DNA of 64,000 bases from Paenibacillus sp. CAA11 (GTDB taxonomy: Bacteria > Bacillota > Bacilli > Paenibacillales > Paenibacillaceae). Under the pieces are notes generated by a model. That model had not been told where the DNA came from. It saw only the letters and a list, made by a program, of their open reading frames with translations, and made no database searches. The stretch covers positions 697,001 through 761,000 of the forward strand of contig NZ_CP028922.1 of NCBI RefSeq assembly GCF_003060825.1, written 5' to 3'. Positions within the stretch are counted from its first letter, which is position 1. Each line of letters starts with the position of its first letter. Made by a program: the position numbers and the translations under genes. Of the stretch, positions 18,302 to 26,296 are shown piece after piece.

Positions 18302-20170
18302 CTATTTATCCACACGGTTCGGAAGCTGCTTCACATAGCTGTCCGAGAGGTGGAGCAGATCGAGTGCACGATTATATTCATTTTCCGTAGTCAGTGCCTG
18401 GTTCACTCCATTTCCGGATAACGGAATTTGGTCCCCGTCATCGTACCATACCCCTGGCATGAACAAGGCCTTGTCGTTAAGGAACGATCCCGAAGGCAGG
18501 TAATAACGCTGCGGAAGCAGGTTATAGTCCTGATTCAGAATATCTTGACCAAAGTGGATATGGTTCTGAAGTGAAATGCCAAGCAGATTAGCTACAGTCG
18601 GCATGATATCTACCTCGCCGCCAACCTGATTGAATTTGGCTGGCTGCTGTCCCGGGACGGAGATGACAAGCGGAATATTGATCATATCGATATTTCCGTA
18701 GGTGCGGCCATAAATTTCTTCCATCAGTGCTTTTTCGTCTTTGTCGAGTGAGTATTTGGGCAAGCCTTGATGATCGCCATACAGCACGATCACGCTGTTA
18801 TCATAGAGCCCTTTGGCTTTAAGGTCCTCGATGAACAGCCCCAGACAGTAATCGGCGTAATTCTGAGCACGGAGATAGTCGCCAACCATTGTATCCTGGT
18901 ACCGTTCAGGTAGCGTAATCTTGTCCTTCTCATGAGGTATGGTGAACGGATGATGCGAACTCATGGAAATAATCTGAGCATAGAACGGCTTGCCGCTTTG
19001 CTGCATCTTCTGAAGCTCCGGCATCGTTTTCTTGTATAGGACCTCATCCGACGGCCCGAAGAAGACCATATCCTCCTTGCCGTAGAACTCCTGATCATAA
19101 TACCGGTTCCAGCCAAGAGCCTTATACAGCTCGCCGCGATTCCAGAAGTTTACCACGTTAGTATGGAATGTTGCGGTATCGTAGCCGTTCTCCTGCATTA
19201 ATCTAGGCAGGCTGGGCAGCTGCTTATCCGGATAATTCTGAGTGGCAGCCTCGTTTGGCGGAATATAGAAGGACGTGTTCACCACAAATTCAGCATCAGA
19301 GGTATTTCCTTGGCCGACCATCTGGTAGAAATGATCAAAGTAAAGGCTCTGACTGACCAGCTTGTTCATATTCGGTGTAATTTCCTGACCATCAATCTTC
19401 AGATTAATGAGGAAGTTCTGGAAGGACTCGAGCTGAAGGATAATTAGATTCTTCCCCTTGGCCACCCCTTGATACTTGGGAGCCACCGGCTCTGTCGTTC
19501 CTTTCAGCTTGTCGATGGCGGGCTGGGTGATCTTGCTCATGTCCACCAGCTCTTCCTTCTTGTTGGACAGAATCGTATAAGCTTCATAATTCAAGATCCC
19601 CATGGATTCGGCTTTCTTGATCTCGTTCATGCTGGCACGATTGGGCCAGATGTTAAATATGCACAGAGCCAAGGAGAGAACGAATACGGTGGAGACAACG
19701 CTGGAGCGTACGCGCCGCTTATTCAGCTCAGTTACTCTCGGTGTCTTCCTGCCGCGGATGACCAGAAATCCAATGACCAAAATATCCAGGAAAATCAGCA
19801 GATAGTAAGGATCAAGCAGGGAGAAGACGCTGTTCTTGACGGCCGTTACCTGGTTCACCTGCTGAAGTGCGCGATAATCCACGATAACACCGTAATATTT
19901 ATAGTACATAATGGCGGCAAAGAAAATGCCGGTTAAGAGCAGGTTAACTGCCAGATAATAGGCCATCTTCCGCTTGGAAGCGAACCATTCGATCAGGCAG
20001 AAGATAATCCAGATGAACGGTATCTCCTTAAGGAGCGGAGACAGGGGAGGAATACCGTCAAAAATGGCCATCCAAGCCAAATAGCTCTTCACAATCATCA
20101 GAACTGAGAACAATACGAACGGTTTGGTAGGTCCCAGCCGCTTGAAGAGGGATTCATTTAGAACGGACAC
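18302..20170 (-). CDS. Lipoteichoic acid synthase family protein
   Basis: A 622-residue LtaS/YfnI-type membrane phosphatase-fold enzyme. Five N-terminal helices occupy roughly residues 15-185 and the extracellular sulfatase-fold domain follows. GQGNTSDAEF contains the Thr nucleophile, and YGDHQGLP and SSHHPF carry metal- and lipid-site residues. These enzymes polymerise glycerol phosphate from phosphatidylglycerol on the outer membrane face. Bacillota often have several paralogues; which one this is cannot be said. It is divergent from the mutS2-like gene, with the long leader between them. Confidence 0.9.
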   Translation of the reverse strand: MSVLNESLFKRLGPTKPFVLFSVLMIVKSYLAWMAIFDGIPPLSPLLKEIPFIWIIFCLIEWFASKRKMAYYLAVNLLLTGIFFAAIMYYKYYGVIVDYRALQQVNQVTAVKNSVFSLLDPYYLLIFLDILVIGFLVIRGRKTPRVTELNKRRVRSSVVSTVFVLSLALCIFNIWPNRASMNEIKKAESMGILNYEAYTILSNKKEELVDMSKITQPAIDKLKGTTEPVAPKYQGVAKGKNLIILQLESFQNFLINLKIDGQEITPNMNKLVSQSLYFDHFYQMVGQGNTSDAEFVVNTSFYIPPNEAATQNYPDKQLPSLPRLMQENGYDTATFHTNVVNFWNRGELYKALGWNRYYDQEFYGKEDMVFFGPSDEVLYKKTMPELQKMQQSGKPFYAQIISMSSHHPFTIPHEKDKITLPERYQDTMVGDYLRAQNYADYCLGLFIEDLKAKGLYDNSVIVLYGDHQGLPKYSLDKDEKALMEEIYGRTYGNIDMINIPLVISVPGQQPAKFNQVGGEVDIMPTVANLLGISLQNHIHFGQDILNQDYNLLPQRYYLPSGSFLNDKALFMPGVWYDDGDQIPLSGNGVNQALTTENEYNRALDLLHLSDSYVKQLPNRVDK

Positions 20171-20448
20171 TGTAGTTCCTTCCTTTCACTAAGATGATTT
20201 CATAAGAGTTCCATATATAAAACACAACACACACATCATACTCCAAAACGAAGTGTGAATAAAATGAGGTATTGCCTGCTAAAACGGAATTATTGTTAAC
20301 AAAGTTGAGGTTCTATTGTGAAAATTGCGTAAAAGAGGCTAAAATGGCACTGCCTGTCCCTATGCAGGCGCTTCCAAACTTTTCTAATATGTAAACTATA
20401 ACAATAATATTAAATCACTTTCAACGTTCTTCAGGCCTAATAACCCGC

Positions 20449-20478
20449 TTGACTTAGGTCATGGGTTGCTGGTAAATT
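20449..20478 (+). promoter_or_regulatory. Promoter of the mutS2-like leader RNA
   Basis: TTGACT (20449-20454) and TAAATT (20473-20478) are 18 bases apart, placing transcription start near 20485. This gives a 5' leader of about 340 bases before the MutS2-like start. The 280 bases between here and the LTA synthase gene hold no gene. Confidence 0.65.
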
Positions 20479-20510
20479 TAAGGTATCTTTCGCATAAAGG
20501 AGAAATTTTG

Positions 20511-20534
20511 ATGACGGTGGTTGTTCTTAACTAG
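20511..20534 (+). CDS. Leader peptide MTVVVLN
   Basis: Seven codons, ATG ACG GTG GTT GTT CTT AAC then TAG. AAAGGAGA lies seven bases upstream, one of the best ribosome sites in the window. The last codons form one arm of a 12-bp inverted repeat whose partner lies 100 bases downstream. A ribosome stalled here would free that partner arm. Too short to be a working protein; role inferred as a stall sensor. Confidence 0.7.
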   Translation: MTVVVLN

Positions 20535-20698
20535 TAACTTCATAAGACGCGTTTTGATGTTTAGGAAGGGATTTCGCTTTTTTTATGAAGGCGAAGCTCC
20601 TTAATTTCCTGTACCTCGAAACGGCTCTATGATGTAGTTAAGAACACGCGGGATATCATTGTCGCCTGATTGCGGCCTTGTATCGGAGCTTACCCAGT

Positions 20699-20727
20699 AA
20701 CCGTGCTGATTCTCAGCACGGTTTTTT
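20699..20727 (+). terminator. Leader terminator 1
   Basis: Perfect stem AACCGTGCTGA/TCAGCACGGTT with a three-base loop, followed by T6 (20722-20727). It lies inside the 5' leader, about 100 bases before the coding region, so it should cut off transcription unless antiterminated. Confidence 0.9.
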
Positions 20728-20758
20728 GGTATATCCGAATGCAGGCTTAAGACTCTAG

Positions 20759-20797
20759 GGGCAAGGAATGCTTGTGTGTATTCCTTGCCCTTTTTTT
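20759..20797 (+). terminator. Leader terminator 2
   Basis: GGGCAAGGAAT pairs with ATTCCTTGCCC across ten bases, followed by T7 (20791-20797). It ends less than 30 bases before the mutS2-like start codon. A second strong terminator in tandem, still upstream of the gene, is hard to explain except as regulation. Confidence 0.9.
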
Positions 20798-20824
20798 ATT
20801 TTAATGAGGGGGGCTTATGAACAA

Positions 20825-22891
20825 ATGGATGAGCAGACACTGCGCACCTTGGAGTATGGAGACATTATTGCGGAGGCATCGCGATATGCCGTGTCATATG
20901 AAGGAAGGAGAAGAATCAGCGAGCTTCAGCCGATGAGCAAGCTCAGTCAAATTGCAAGAAGCTTGGAGGAGACGGAGGAGGCCAAGCGCCTCCTCAGCAA
21001 AGGGGCAAGTGTGCCGCTGCCTTCATTAGAAGGGGTCGAGACCGTGGTGTCTCTGCTTGGCTCGGGCTATATGTTCGGAGAGCAGGATCTGACCTCGGTC
21101 GGCGTATTTTTACACAGCTGCACACAGCTTAAGAAGTATATGGCCGGTAAGCGGGAGATCGCTCCTGGCATCGCTTCTTTTGCCGCATCTTTGGAGGATC
21201 TGCCGGGGCTGCAGTCGGAAATTCTCCGCTGTATTCGTCATGGCCGTGTAACGAACGAGGCCAGTCGGGAACTGGAGAAGGTGCGCCGCAAAATGGAGCA
21301 GGTGAAGGAGCGAATCCAGAAGCGAATGCAGTCGATCATGTCCAGGTATAGCGGAATTCTTCAGGAGCAGCTGGTTAGCGTCCGCGCAGGGAGATATGTG
21401 ATCCCGGTGAGGAAGGAGTTTTACAAGCAGGTAAAAGGACGGGTGCATGATCAGTCGACCAGCGGCCAGACGGTGTTCGTGGAGCCGGAGGAGATCTCTG
21501 CCCTGCAGTCAGAGCTGGAAGGCTTGTCGGCAGAGGAAGGACGGGAGGAGGCCAAGGTGCTCTCCGCCTTGTCAGAGCGCGTGGAAGCCTCGGCGAGTGA
21601 GCTGAAACTGAATATTGACATTACGGGGACTTATGATTTCCTGTTTGCCAAAGCCAAGTATGCTGTATCCATCGGCGGGGAGCACGTCCAGGTGAATGAT
21701 ACGGGAGTTACCCGCATGCTGGAAGCTAGGCATCCGAAGCTGCTGGAGCGCATGGTGCCCTTGGATCTTGAGCTAAGTGCCGCAGCAAGAATCATGATTA
21801 TTACAGGGCCTAATACGGGCGGAAAGACGGTTGTGCTGAAGACACTGGGGCTGCTCACTTTAATGGTGCAGTCCGGACTGCTGGTTCCCGTACGGGCAGG
21901 GAGCTGCTTTGCCGTATTCGAGAATATCCGGGCTGTGGTTGGCGACGGACAAAGTCTGGAGCAGTCGCTGAGCACCTTCTCGGCCCAGATGGCAAGCCTC
22001 GTGCAGATGCTGAATACGGCCGACTCGCGAAGCCTGATGCTGATTGATGAGCTGGCGGCGGGTACGGACCCGGGGGAAGGCATGGCTCTCTCTGTGGCGA
22101 TCTTAGAAGAGCTAAGTCAGAGACAGGCAGCCGTGCTGGTGACGACGCACTTCAATGAGCTTAAGACCTTTGCAGCCCAGACACCAGGCTTCGTGAATGC
22201 CCGGATGGAATTCGACCCGGTCTCGTTAAGACCGCTATATCAGCTCACAATCGGTGAGGCGGGGCAGAGCTATGCACTGGAGATTGCGCAGCGCCTCGGA
22301 ATGTCGCAGCATGTGATCGAACGGTCCCGCAAGTGGATGACGGGGCGGATGGTTAAGGAGACCGCCCCGCAGAATAGCCCAAGCGCTGTCCCCGAGCCGC
22401 CTGTAGAACTCGAGCAAGGAGAGAAGGAGGCAGGGCAGCGGGCTGATAAAGGATGCCAAGAGGAGGAGGTGAAGACGTCGGTTTCTTTAGCCTCTAATAT
22501 AGAACATAGCCGCGATCCAGCTCCAGCTTCCACCAGGCAGGAATCTCGCCATCCAGTGAAAGGAGAGGACCAGAAGGAGGAACGGACCGCAGCTAAGAAA
22601 GGGTATGAGCCGGGTGACGCGGTGTGGGTAACCTCGCTGAACCGTCCCGGAATTGTCATCGAGCCTCAAGACCACCGCGGCACGCTGCTTGTGATGATCC
22701 AGAAGCAACAGATTCGCGTGAATCACAAACGGATCAAGCCATACATCTCCAAAAAGGAGCTGTATCCGGATGATTATGATCTTGATATTGTGTTCGAATC
22801 GAAAGAGAATCGTAAGAAGAAGAAGCAGATGTCTAAGCATCATATGGAAGGCATGCAAATCGTGAAGCCATCTGAAGACAGAAGCAAATAA
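20825..22891 (+). CDS. MutS2 paralogue lacking the Smr domain
   Basis: A 688-residue MutS-family ATPase. The MutS2-type core and coiled-coil region come first, then Walker A GPNTGGKT at about 328-335, Walker B LMLIDE near 405-409, the signature region STFSAQMASLVQM, and TTHFNELKTFA. An acidic low-complexity linker (about 515-590) leads to a KOW-like segment GDAVWVTSLNRPGIV. It ends in a lysine-rich tail instead of the Smr nuclease/ribosome-binding domain of ordinary MutS2 (about 785 residues). Bacterial MutS2 has been reported to act on collided ribosomes, so this paralogue may too; inference. Start ATG 20825 has GGGGGG upstream; the frame is open to 20768 but that overlaps terminator 2. Confidence 0.85.
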   Translation: MDEQTLRTLEYGDIIAEASRYAVSYEGRRRISELQPMSKLSQIARSLEETEEAKRLLSKGASVPLPSLEGVETVVSLLGSGYMFGEQDLTSVGVFLHSCTQLKKYMAGKREIAPGIASFAASLEDLPGLQSEILRCIRHGRVTNEASRELEKVRRKMEQVKERIQKRMQSIMSRYSGILQEQLVSVRAGRYVIPVRKEFYKQVKGRVHDQSTSGQTVFVEPEEISALQSELEGLSAEEGREEAKVLSALSERVEASASELKLNIDITGTYDFLFAKAKYAVSIGGEHVQVNDTGVTRMLEARHPKLLERMVPLDLELSAAARIMIITGPNTGGKTVVLKTLGLLTLMVQSGLLVPVRAGSCFAVFENIRAVVGDGQSLEQSLSTFSAQMASLVQMLNTADSRSLMLIDELAAGTDPGEGMALSVAILEELSQRQAAVLVTTHFNELKTFAAQTPGFVNARMEFDPVSLRPLYQLTIGEAGQSYALEIAQRLGMSQHVIERSRKWMTGRMVKETAPQNSPSAVPEPPVELEQGEKEAGQRADKGCQEEEVKTSVSLASNIEHSRDPAPASTRQESRHPVKGEDQKEERTAAKKGYEPGDAVWVTSLNRPGIVIEPQDHRGTLLVMIQKQQIRVNHKRIKPYISKKELYPDDYDLDIVFESKENRKKKKQMSKHHMEGMQIVKPSEDRSK

Positions 22892-22918
22892 TCATGCTTC
22901 AATGAAGAGGAATGTACA

Positions 22919-22967
22919 GAAAAAAGCTGTCATCCAGGCGCAAGGACCGGATGGCAGCTTTTTTTGA
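22919..22967. terminator. Bidirectional terminator
   Basis: AAAAAGCTG-CATCC pairs with GGATG-CAGCTTTTT, with T7 on the plus strand and A-rich sequence on the other. It closes the mutS2-like gene and the converging GAF gene. Confidence 0.85.
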
Positions 22968-23011
22968 TAGGTGACCTTCGGATCAGAGGTCAATTCTTCC
23001 TGGGGGACCCT

Positions 23012-23500
23012 TTAGGGGAGCATGAGATCTTTAACAAGAATCTCGACGAACTGTTCCAGGAAGCCCTGTTCGACTTCGTCGAACCTACCCTTTAGCGGGC
23101 TGTCGATATCAAGGACGCCAAGCAGCTCGCCGTCCTTGACCATAGGAACCACAATCTCGCTGTTCGAGGCGGCATCGCAGGCGATATGTCCGGGGAAGGC
23201 ATGAACATCTTCCACGAGTACAGTGGTCCGCTGTTCAGCAGCTGTGCCGCATACTCCGCGGCCCAGTGGAATTCGGATGCAGGCAGGGAGTCCTTGGAAC
23301 GGGCCGAGTACCAGCTCCTTGCCGTCATACAAGTAGAATCCAGCCCAGTTAATATCTTGTAAAGTTAAATTCAGCAAAGCGGAGGCATTGGAAAGATTGG
23401 CGATGGCGCTAGGCTCATCCATAATTAGGCCTTGAAGCTGCGTCAGTGCGGCTTGGTACCGTTCCTCCCGTGATCCCTCCACTGTAGTCCCATTAAACAT
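23012..23500 (-). CDS. Free methionine-(R)-sulfoxide reductase (GAF domain)
   Basis: A 162-residue single-domain GAF protein of the fRMsr/YtsP family, which reduces free methionine-R-sulfoxide. The catalytic pattern is complete: two cysteines nine residues apart in ACIRIPLGRGVCGTAAE and a third in GHIACDAAS, matching Cys84/94/118 of the E. coli enzyme. The sequence INWAGFYLYDG and DIDSP at the end of the fold are also typical. Cytoplasmic. Monocistronic by its position between a shared terminator and its own upstream region. Confidence 0.9.
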   Translation of the reverse strand: MFNGTTVEGSREERYQAALTQLQGLIMDEPSAIANLSNASALLNLTLQDINWAGFYLYDGKELVLGPFQGLPACIRIPLGRGVCGTAAEQRTTVLVEDVHAFPGHIACDAASNSEIVVPMVKDGELLGVLDIDSPLKGRFDEVEQGFLEQFVEILVKDLMLP

Positions 23501-23690
23501 GCTGTTCCCTCTTTTCCAATAGGCATCATTAATCCATTACATTAGTACAGTTCTTTTTGTTCTGTCAACATAATGAATGACCTGGTTAGGAAAAACTTGT
23601 AAATCCCCTTGTTCCTGGCTTGTTTCCTTGCCTTCCTCAAGGGGTAAGTACAACTTGTATGAGAACAATGCCGGAAGGGAGAGAGAAGCG

Positions 23691-23990
23691 ATGCGTGCTG
23701 ATGTTCAAAACCTATTCATCCGGATTCATATGCTGTATAACGCCAAGCAGCAGGATCTGACGACCGGAGATGCTCTTGTACTGCTGGAGAAGCGGGGGTA
23801 CAAGGTTGGAGAACGGGAAGTTAAGCAGGAATTGGAGCATTTGACAGAGGATAATTTCCTCACCCCCCATGACGACATGTTTTCAATTACTGGCGCTGGG
23901 TTAGAAGAACTGAAGGAGATTCAGACTGTACTTGCTGAACTGTGCAGTGAGGTGCTTCAACCTGAGCAGCAGGAGAAAGCAGGCGCGTAA
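23691..23990 (+). CDS. Small conserved-looking protein, winged-helix-like
   Basis: A 99-residue protein I do not recognise. The start is ATG 23691 with GAAGGGAGAG just upstream; the open frame continues back to 23577 without a ribosome site. The sequence has short helices and a segment (GDALVLLEKRGYKVGEREVK, then a NFLTPHDDMFSITGAGLEEL stretch) that resembles small winged-helix proteins of replication or regulation, but no family motif is certain. Probably cytoplasmic and acidic. Confidence 0.65.
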   Translation: MRADVQNLFIRIHMLYNAKQQDLTTGDALVLLEKRGYKVGEREVKQELEHLTEDNFLTPHDDMFSITGAGLEELKEIQTVLAELCSEVLQPEQQEKAGA

Positions 23991-24046
23991 ATACTGACGA
24001 AGAGAGACGAGATGCGAAATTATAACATGATGTGAAGATGAAAAAC

Positions 24047-24078
24047 GTTAGCACTCCCGCTGGGAGTGCTCATTTATT
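24047..24078 (+). terminator. Possible terminator
   Basis: GCACTCCC pairs with GGGAGTGC across three bases, followed only by TCATTTATT. Hairpin is clear; termination is uncertain. Confidence 0.4.
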
Positions 24079-24206
24079 AGATACAGAAATAGAACAGACA
24101 ATACTAGAAGAGAGGATGCCATGAGTCGATTTTTTTTATTTTTTCAAAAATTTGTTTTTTGGCATCATCGGTTACAATATTAGGAAGATAGGAGACAGGA
24201 GAGAAG

Positions 24207-24428
24207 GTGAGCATAATGGCTATGACAGTTTCATATACATTAAACCGCCCGGCTGTCCGCAGCAAGGTCAATGAAGATTTGCTGGCCACGATTGAGAGGC
24301 TGAGAAGCGAACTGGTTGCCCTCTCGGCAGATCGCAGCTTTAGCAGTGACAGTGTGCTGGAATTAAGTCAGCGGTTAGATAAATATATTGTTCTCGCCCA
24401 GAGGCAAATGCGTAAAGCATGCAGTTAA
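24207..24428 (+). CDS. Spo0E family aspartyl-phosphate phosphatase
   Basis: A 73-residue two-helix protein. IERLRSELVAL followed by LSQRLDKYIVLAQRQ carries the S-Q-x-L-D signature of Spo0E/YisI/YnzD phosphatases, which remove phosphate from Spo0A~P and so delay sporulation. The GTG at 24207 and ATG at 24216 both have usable purine-rich sites (GGAGAGAAGG). Free-standing gene. Its presence supports a spore-forming host. Confidence 0.8.
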   Translation: MSIMAMTVSYTLNRPAVRSKVNEDLLATIERLRSELVALSADRSFSSDSVLELSQRLDKYIVLAQRQMRKACS

Positions 24429-24463
24429 TGGACCGTTGATTACAAAATAGATGTGTTATAAGA

Positions 24464-24523
24464 ACAGGACAAGCTGTCTATTTCGGCATAAGGTGCCAAA
24501 GAGAATGCTCGTCCTTTTTGGTG
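24464..24523 (+). terminator. Branched terminator after the Spo0E-like gene
   Basis: AGGAC-AGC pairs with GCT-GTCCT, enclosing an inner GGCA/TGCC stem, and is followed by TTTTT. Confidence 0.5.
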
Positions 24524-24542
24524 CGGGAATAGAAAGCTGCCC

Positions 24543-25520
24543 TTAGACAAGAGCTTCAGCCGGGTCGGCTGATACGGAAGCAAGGTGCTGCTTCGCAAAT
24601 GCGGCTACAGTCTCCTTATAACGCTTGGGATCTGTCTCATAGGCGTTGGCATGCACGGCACCCGGCACGAGCAGAAGCTCTTTGGGCCCGGTCTTAACAT
24701 CGTACATATTCTGACTCATCCAGGTTGGCACATAGCGGTCCTCAGTACCATGAATGAACAATACTGGAATTTGGCTGGCCTGGACGTTTCTGATCGGGCT
24801 CACCTGTGCTAGCCTGAAGCCCGCTTTGCTGCCCAGACGACGATCAATCAGCCGCAAGAACGGAAAAGCGGGAAGCTTGTTGAGAACGGTCAGCTGGTAA
24901 TGGATAAGCTCAGTTAGATCAGAGTATGGGCAATCCGCTACCACGAATTTTATAGCAGGATGAGCTATCCCCAAGTATTCGAGCACAGTGCCTCCGCCGA
25001 GCGATTGGCCGTGCAGACCCACCTGGCAATCCTCCCCATAATGCTCTAAAATCCACTCAACCCAGCTTTCTACATCATGCTTCTCATGATATCCATAGGT
25101 TGTATATTTTCCCTCGCTTTGGCCGTGCCGGCGCTGGTCGATCAGCAGCACATTGAAGCCGGCCTCCTCATATATTCCGGCAAAGGGAATGGACTGCAGC
25201 AGAGAGCAAGTAATTCCATGCACCAGGATTACCCAGTCTTTGGAGTCCGGGTGGGCCTCAAGAACCTGACCGCTCAGCCGAGTGCCGTCATGTGAAGTGA
25301 CCTGCACCTGGCGTGGGGACATGGAATCGTATTTATCTATGGTAAATATGCCGGTGCGTTCGAGGTAGTTCGTGATATTCTCCGCTGGCCGGAGGCGCAT
25401 GCGTGTCATCTGATGGAAGCCAAAGCGTGTGATTCCGCTGACCGTAAGGATGAGAATTAACAGCACGATGGCGATAATGATTGTATAAAGCAAGAAATTT
25501 TCCTCCTTAAGGATAGGCAT
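24543..25520 (-). CDS. Alpha/beta hydrolase with N-terminal membrane anchor
   Basis: A 325-residue alpha/beta-hydrolase of the YqkD/BEM46-like group. One N-terminal membrane helix (TIIIAIVLLILILTVSGI) is followed by the hydrolase fold: oxyanion region LVHGITCS, nucleophile elbow GLHGQSLGGG with Ser, acid in HGTEDRYVP and His in PGAVHANAY. The catalytic domain may face outward. Natural substrate unknown. A related anchored hydrolase lies at 55344. Confidence 0.85.
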   Translation of the reverse strand: MPILKEENFLLYTIIIAIVLLILILTVSGITRFGFHQMTRMRLRPAENITNYLERTGIFTIDKYDSMSPRQVQVTSHDGTRLSGQVLEAHPDSKDWVILVHGITCSLLQSIPFAGIYEEAGFNVLLIDQRRHGQSEGKYTTYGYHEKHDVESWVEWILEHYGEDCQVGLHGQSLGGGTVLEYLGIAHPAIKFVVADCPYSDLTELIHYQLTVLNKLPAFPFLRLIDRRLGSKAGFRLAQVSPIRNVQASQIPVLFIHGTEDRYVPTWMSQNMYDVKTGPKELLLVPGAVHANAYETDPKRYKETVAAFAKQHLASVSADPAEALV

Positions 25521-25632
25521 GGAAGAGAGCTAAACAGGTCTTCTTGATTAGTTAATAGTATCGCACATAGGCCTTAAAATAAATCGGGATATTCGGAAGA
25601 AATTTGTAAATTTACAGAACGGTATTTCAACT

Positions 25633-25648
25633 TTTGACGTTCGTCAAA
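25633..25648. promoter_or_regulatory. Short palindrome upstream of the GNAT-ecfT genes
   Basis: TTTGACG-TT-CGTCAAA is a perfect 7-bp inverted repeat. It lies just ahead of a TATAAT-like box at about 25673-25678, some 80 bases before the GNAT start. It could be an operator; the regulator is unknown. Confidence 0.4.
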
Positions 25649-25714
25649 GAATATGTTTTGCTTGTATAAGATGTATAATCCTGGTGTTTTTATTATAGAT
25701 GGAGGCGATAATTT

Positions 25715-26296
25715 TTGAGTTTTATTTGTGCAGGTCATATTCCAGTCTTAGAAACAGCCCGCTTGAGGCTTCGAAAAATGGGGCGTGAGGATGCTCCGGC
25801 TTTGTTTACATACTGGAGCGACAGGGATGTTGTGAGATATATGAACGTTCCTCCGTTTGGTTCTGAAGAAGAGGCATGGGAGATGATCAATCTGCTGAAC
25901 GGCTTGTCTGAGACGGAGGACGCCATGCGGTGGGGAATCGAACTCAAGGACGGCGGCCTCCTGATTGGCAGCTGCGGGTTTAACAATTGGGAGCTGGATG
26001 GGGCTTACCGGGCTGAAATTGGTTATGAAATCGGTCAGGAGCACTGGGGGCAGGGCTATATGTCCGAGGCGCTGACCGCACTGCTTGAGTATGGATACAA
26101 CACGATGGGCCTAAACCGGATCGAAGGTCTGGTGGACCCCCGGAATGAAGGCTCCATCCGTTTGCTGGAGCGCGTGGGCTTTAAGAATGAAGGGCTTCTT
26201 CGAGAATACCAGCAGTCTCAGGGAGAATTCGTTGATCTATACATGTTCTCACTGCTGAAGCGGGAATATCAACGAGGCGAAGGACATGAGGGCTGA
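25715..26296 (+). CDS. GNAT family acetyltransferase (RimJ/RimL-like)
   Basis: A 193-residue GNAT enzyme of the RimJ/RimL-type group. The N terminus LETARLRLRKM and the acetyl-CoA loop region EIGYEIGQEHWGQGYMSEAL, followed by RIEGLVDPRNEGSIRLLERV, are diagnostic. Start is TTG 25715, seven bases after GGAGGCG. It overlaps the following ecfT gene by 11 bases, so the two are cotranscribed, though a functional link is not evident. Acceptor unknown. Confidence 0.85.
   Translation: MSFICAGHIPVLETARLRLRKMGREDAPALFTYWSDRDVVRYMNVPPFGSEEEAWEMINLLNGLSETEDAMRWGIELKDGGLLIGSCGFNNWELDGAYRAEIGYEIGQEHWGQGYMSEALTALLEYGYNTMGLNRIEGLVDPRNEGSIRLLERVGFKNEGLLREYQQSQGEFVDLYMFSLLKREYQRGEGHEG

Larger units (their letters stand above)
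20485..20824 (+). promoter_or_regulatory. Leader RNA with attenuator upstream of mutS2-like gene
   Basis: The leader contains, in order: a 7-codon ORF with a strong ribosome site; a 12-bp perfect inverted repeat joining the end of that ORF (20522-20533) to 20635-20646; an inner 8-bp repeat CTTCATAA/TTATGAAG (20538-20545, 20583-20590); a 7-bp AAGCTCC/GGAGCTT pair (20594-20600, 20685-20691); and two intrinsic terminators. Nothing in it matches a T-box or a riboswitch that I know. The layout is that of ribosome-mediated attenuation, as known for several ribosome-protection resistance genes; that function is inferred. Confidence 0.7.

Noticed and set aside
20485-20824. Leader read as a T-box or metabolite riboswitch
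   Set aside because: I see no T-box sequence or specifier-loop pattern and no known aptamer motif. The short ORF with a strong ribosome site and tandem terminators fits attenuation better.
20768-20824. MutS2-like protein starting at 20768
   Set aside because: That frame would translate the stem and T run of terminator 2 and has no ribosome site; ATG 20825 is better.
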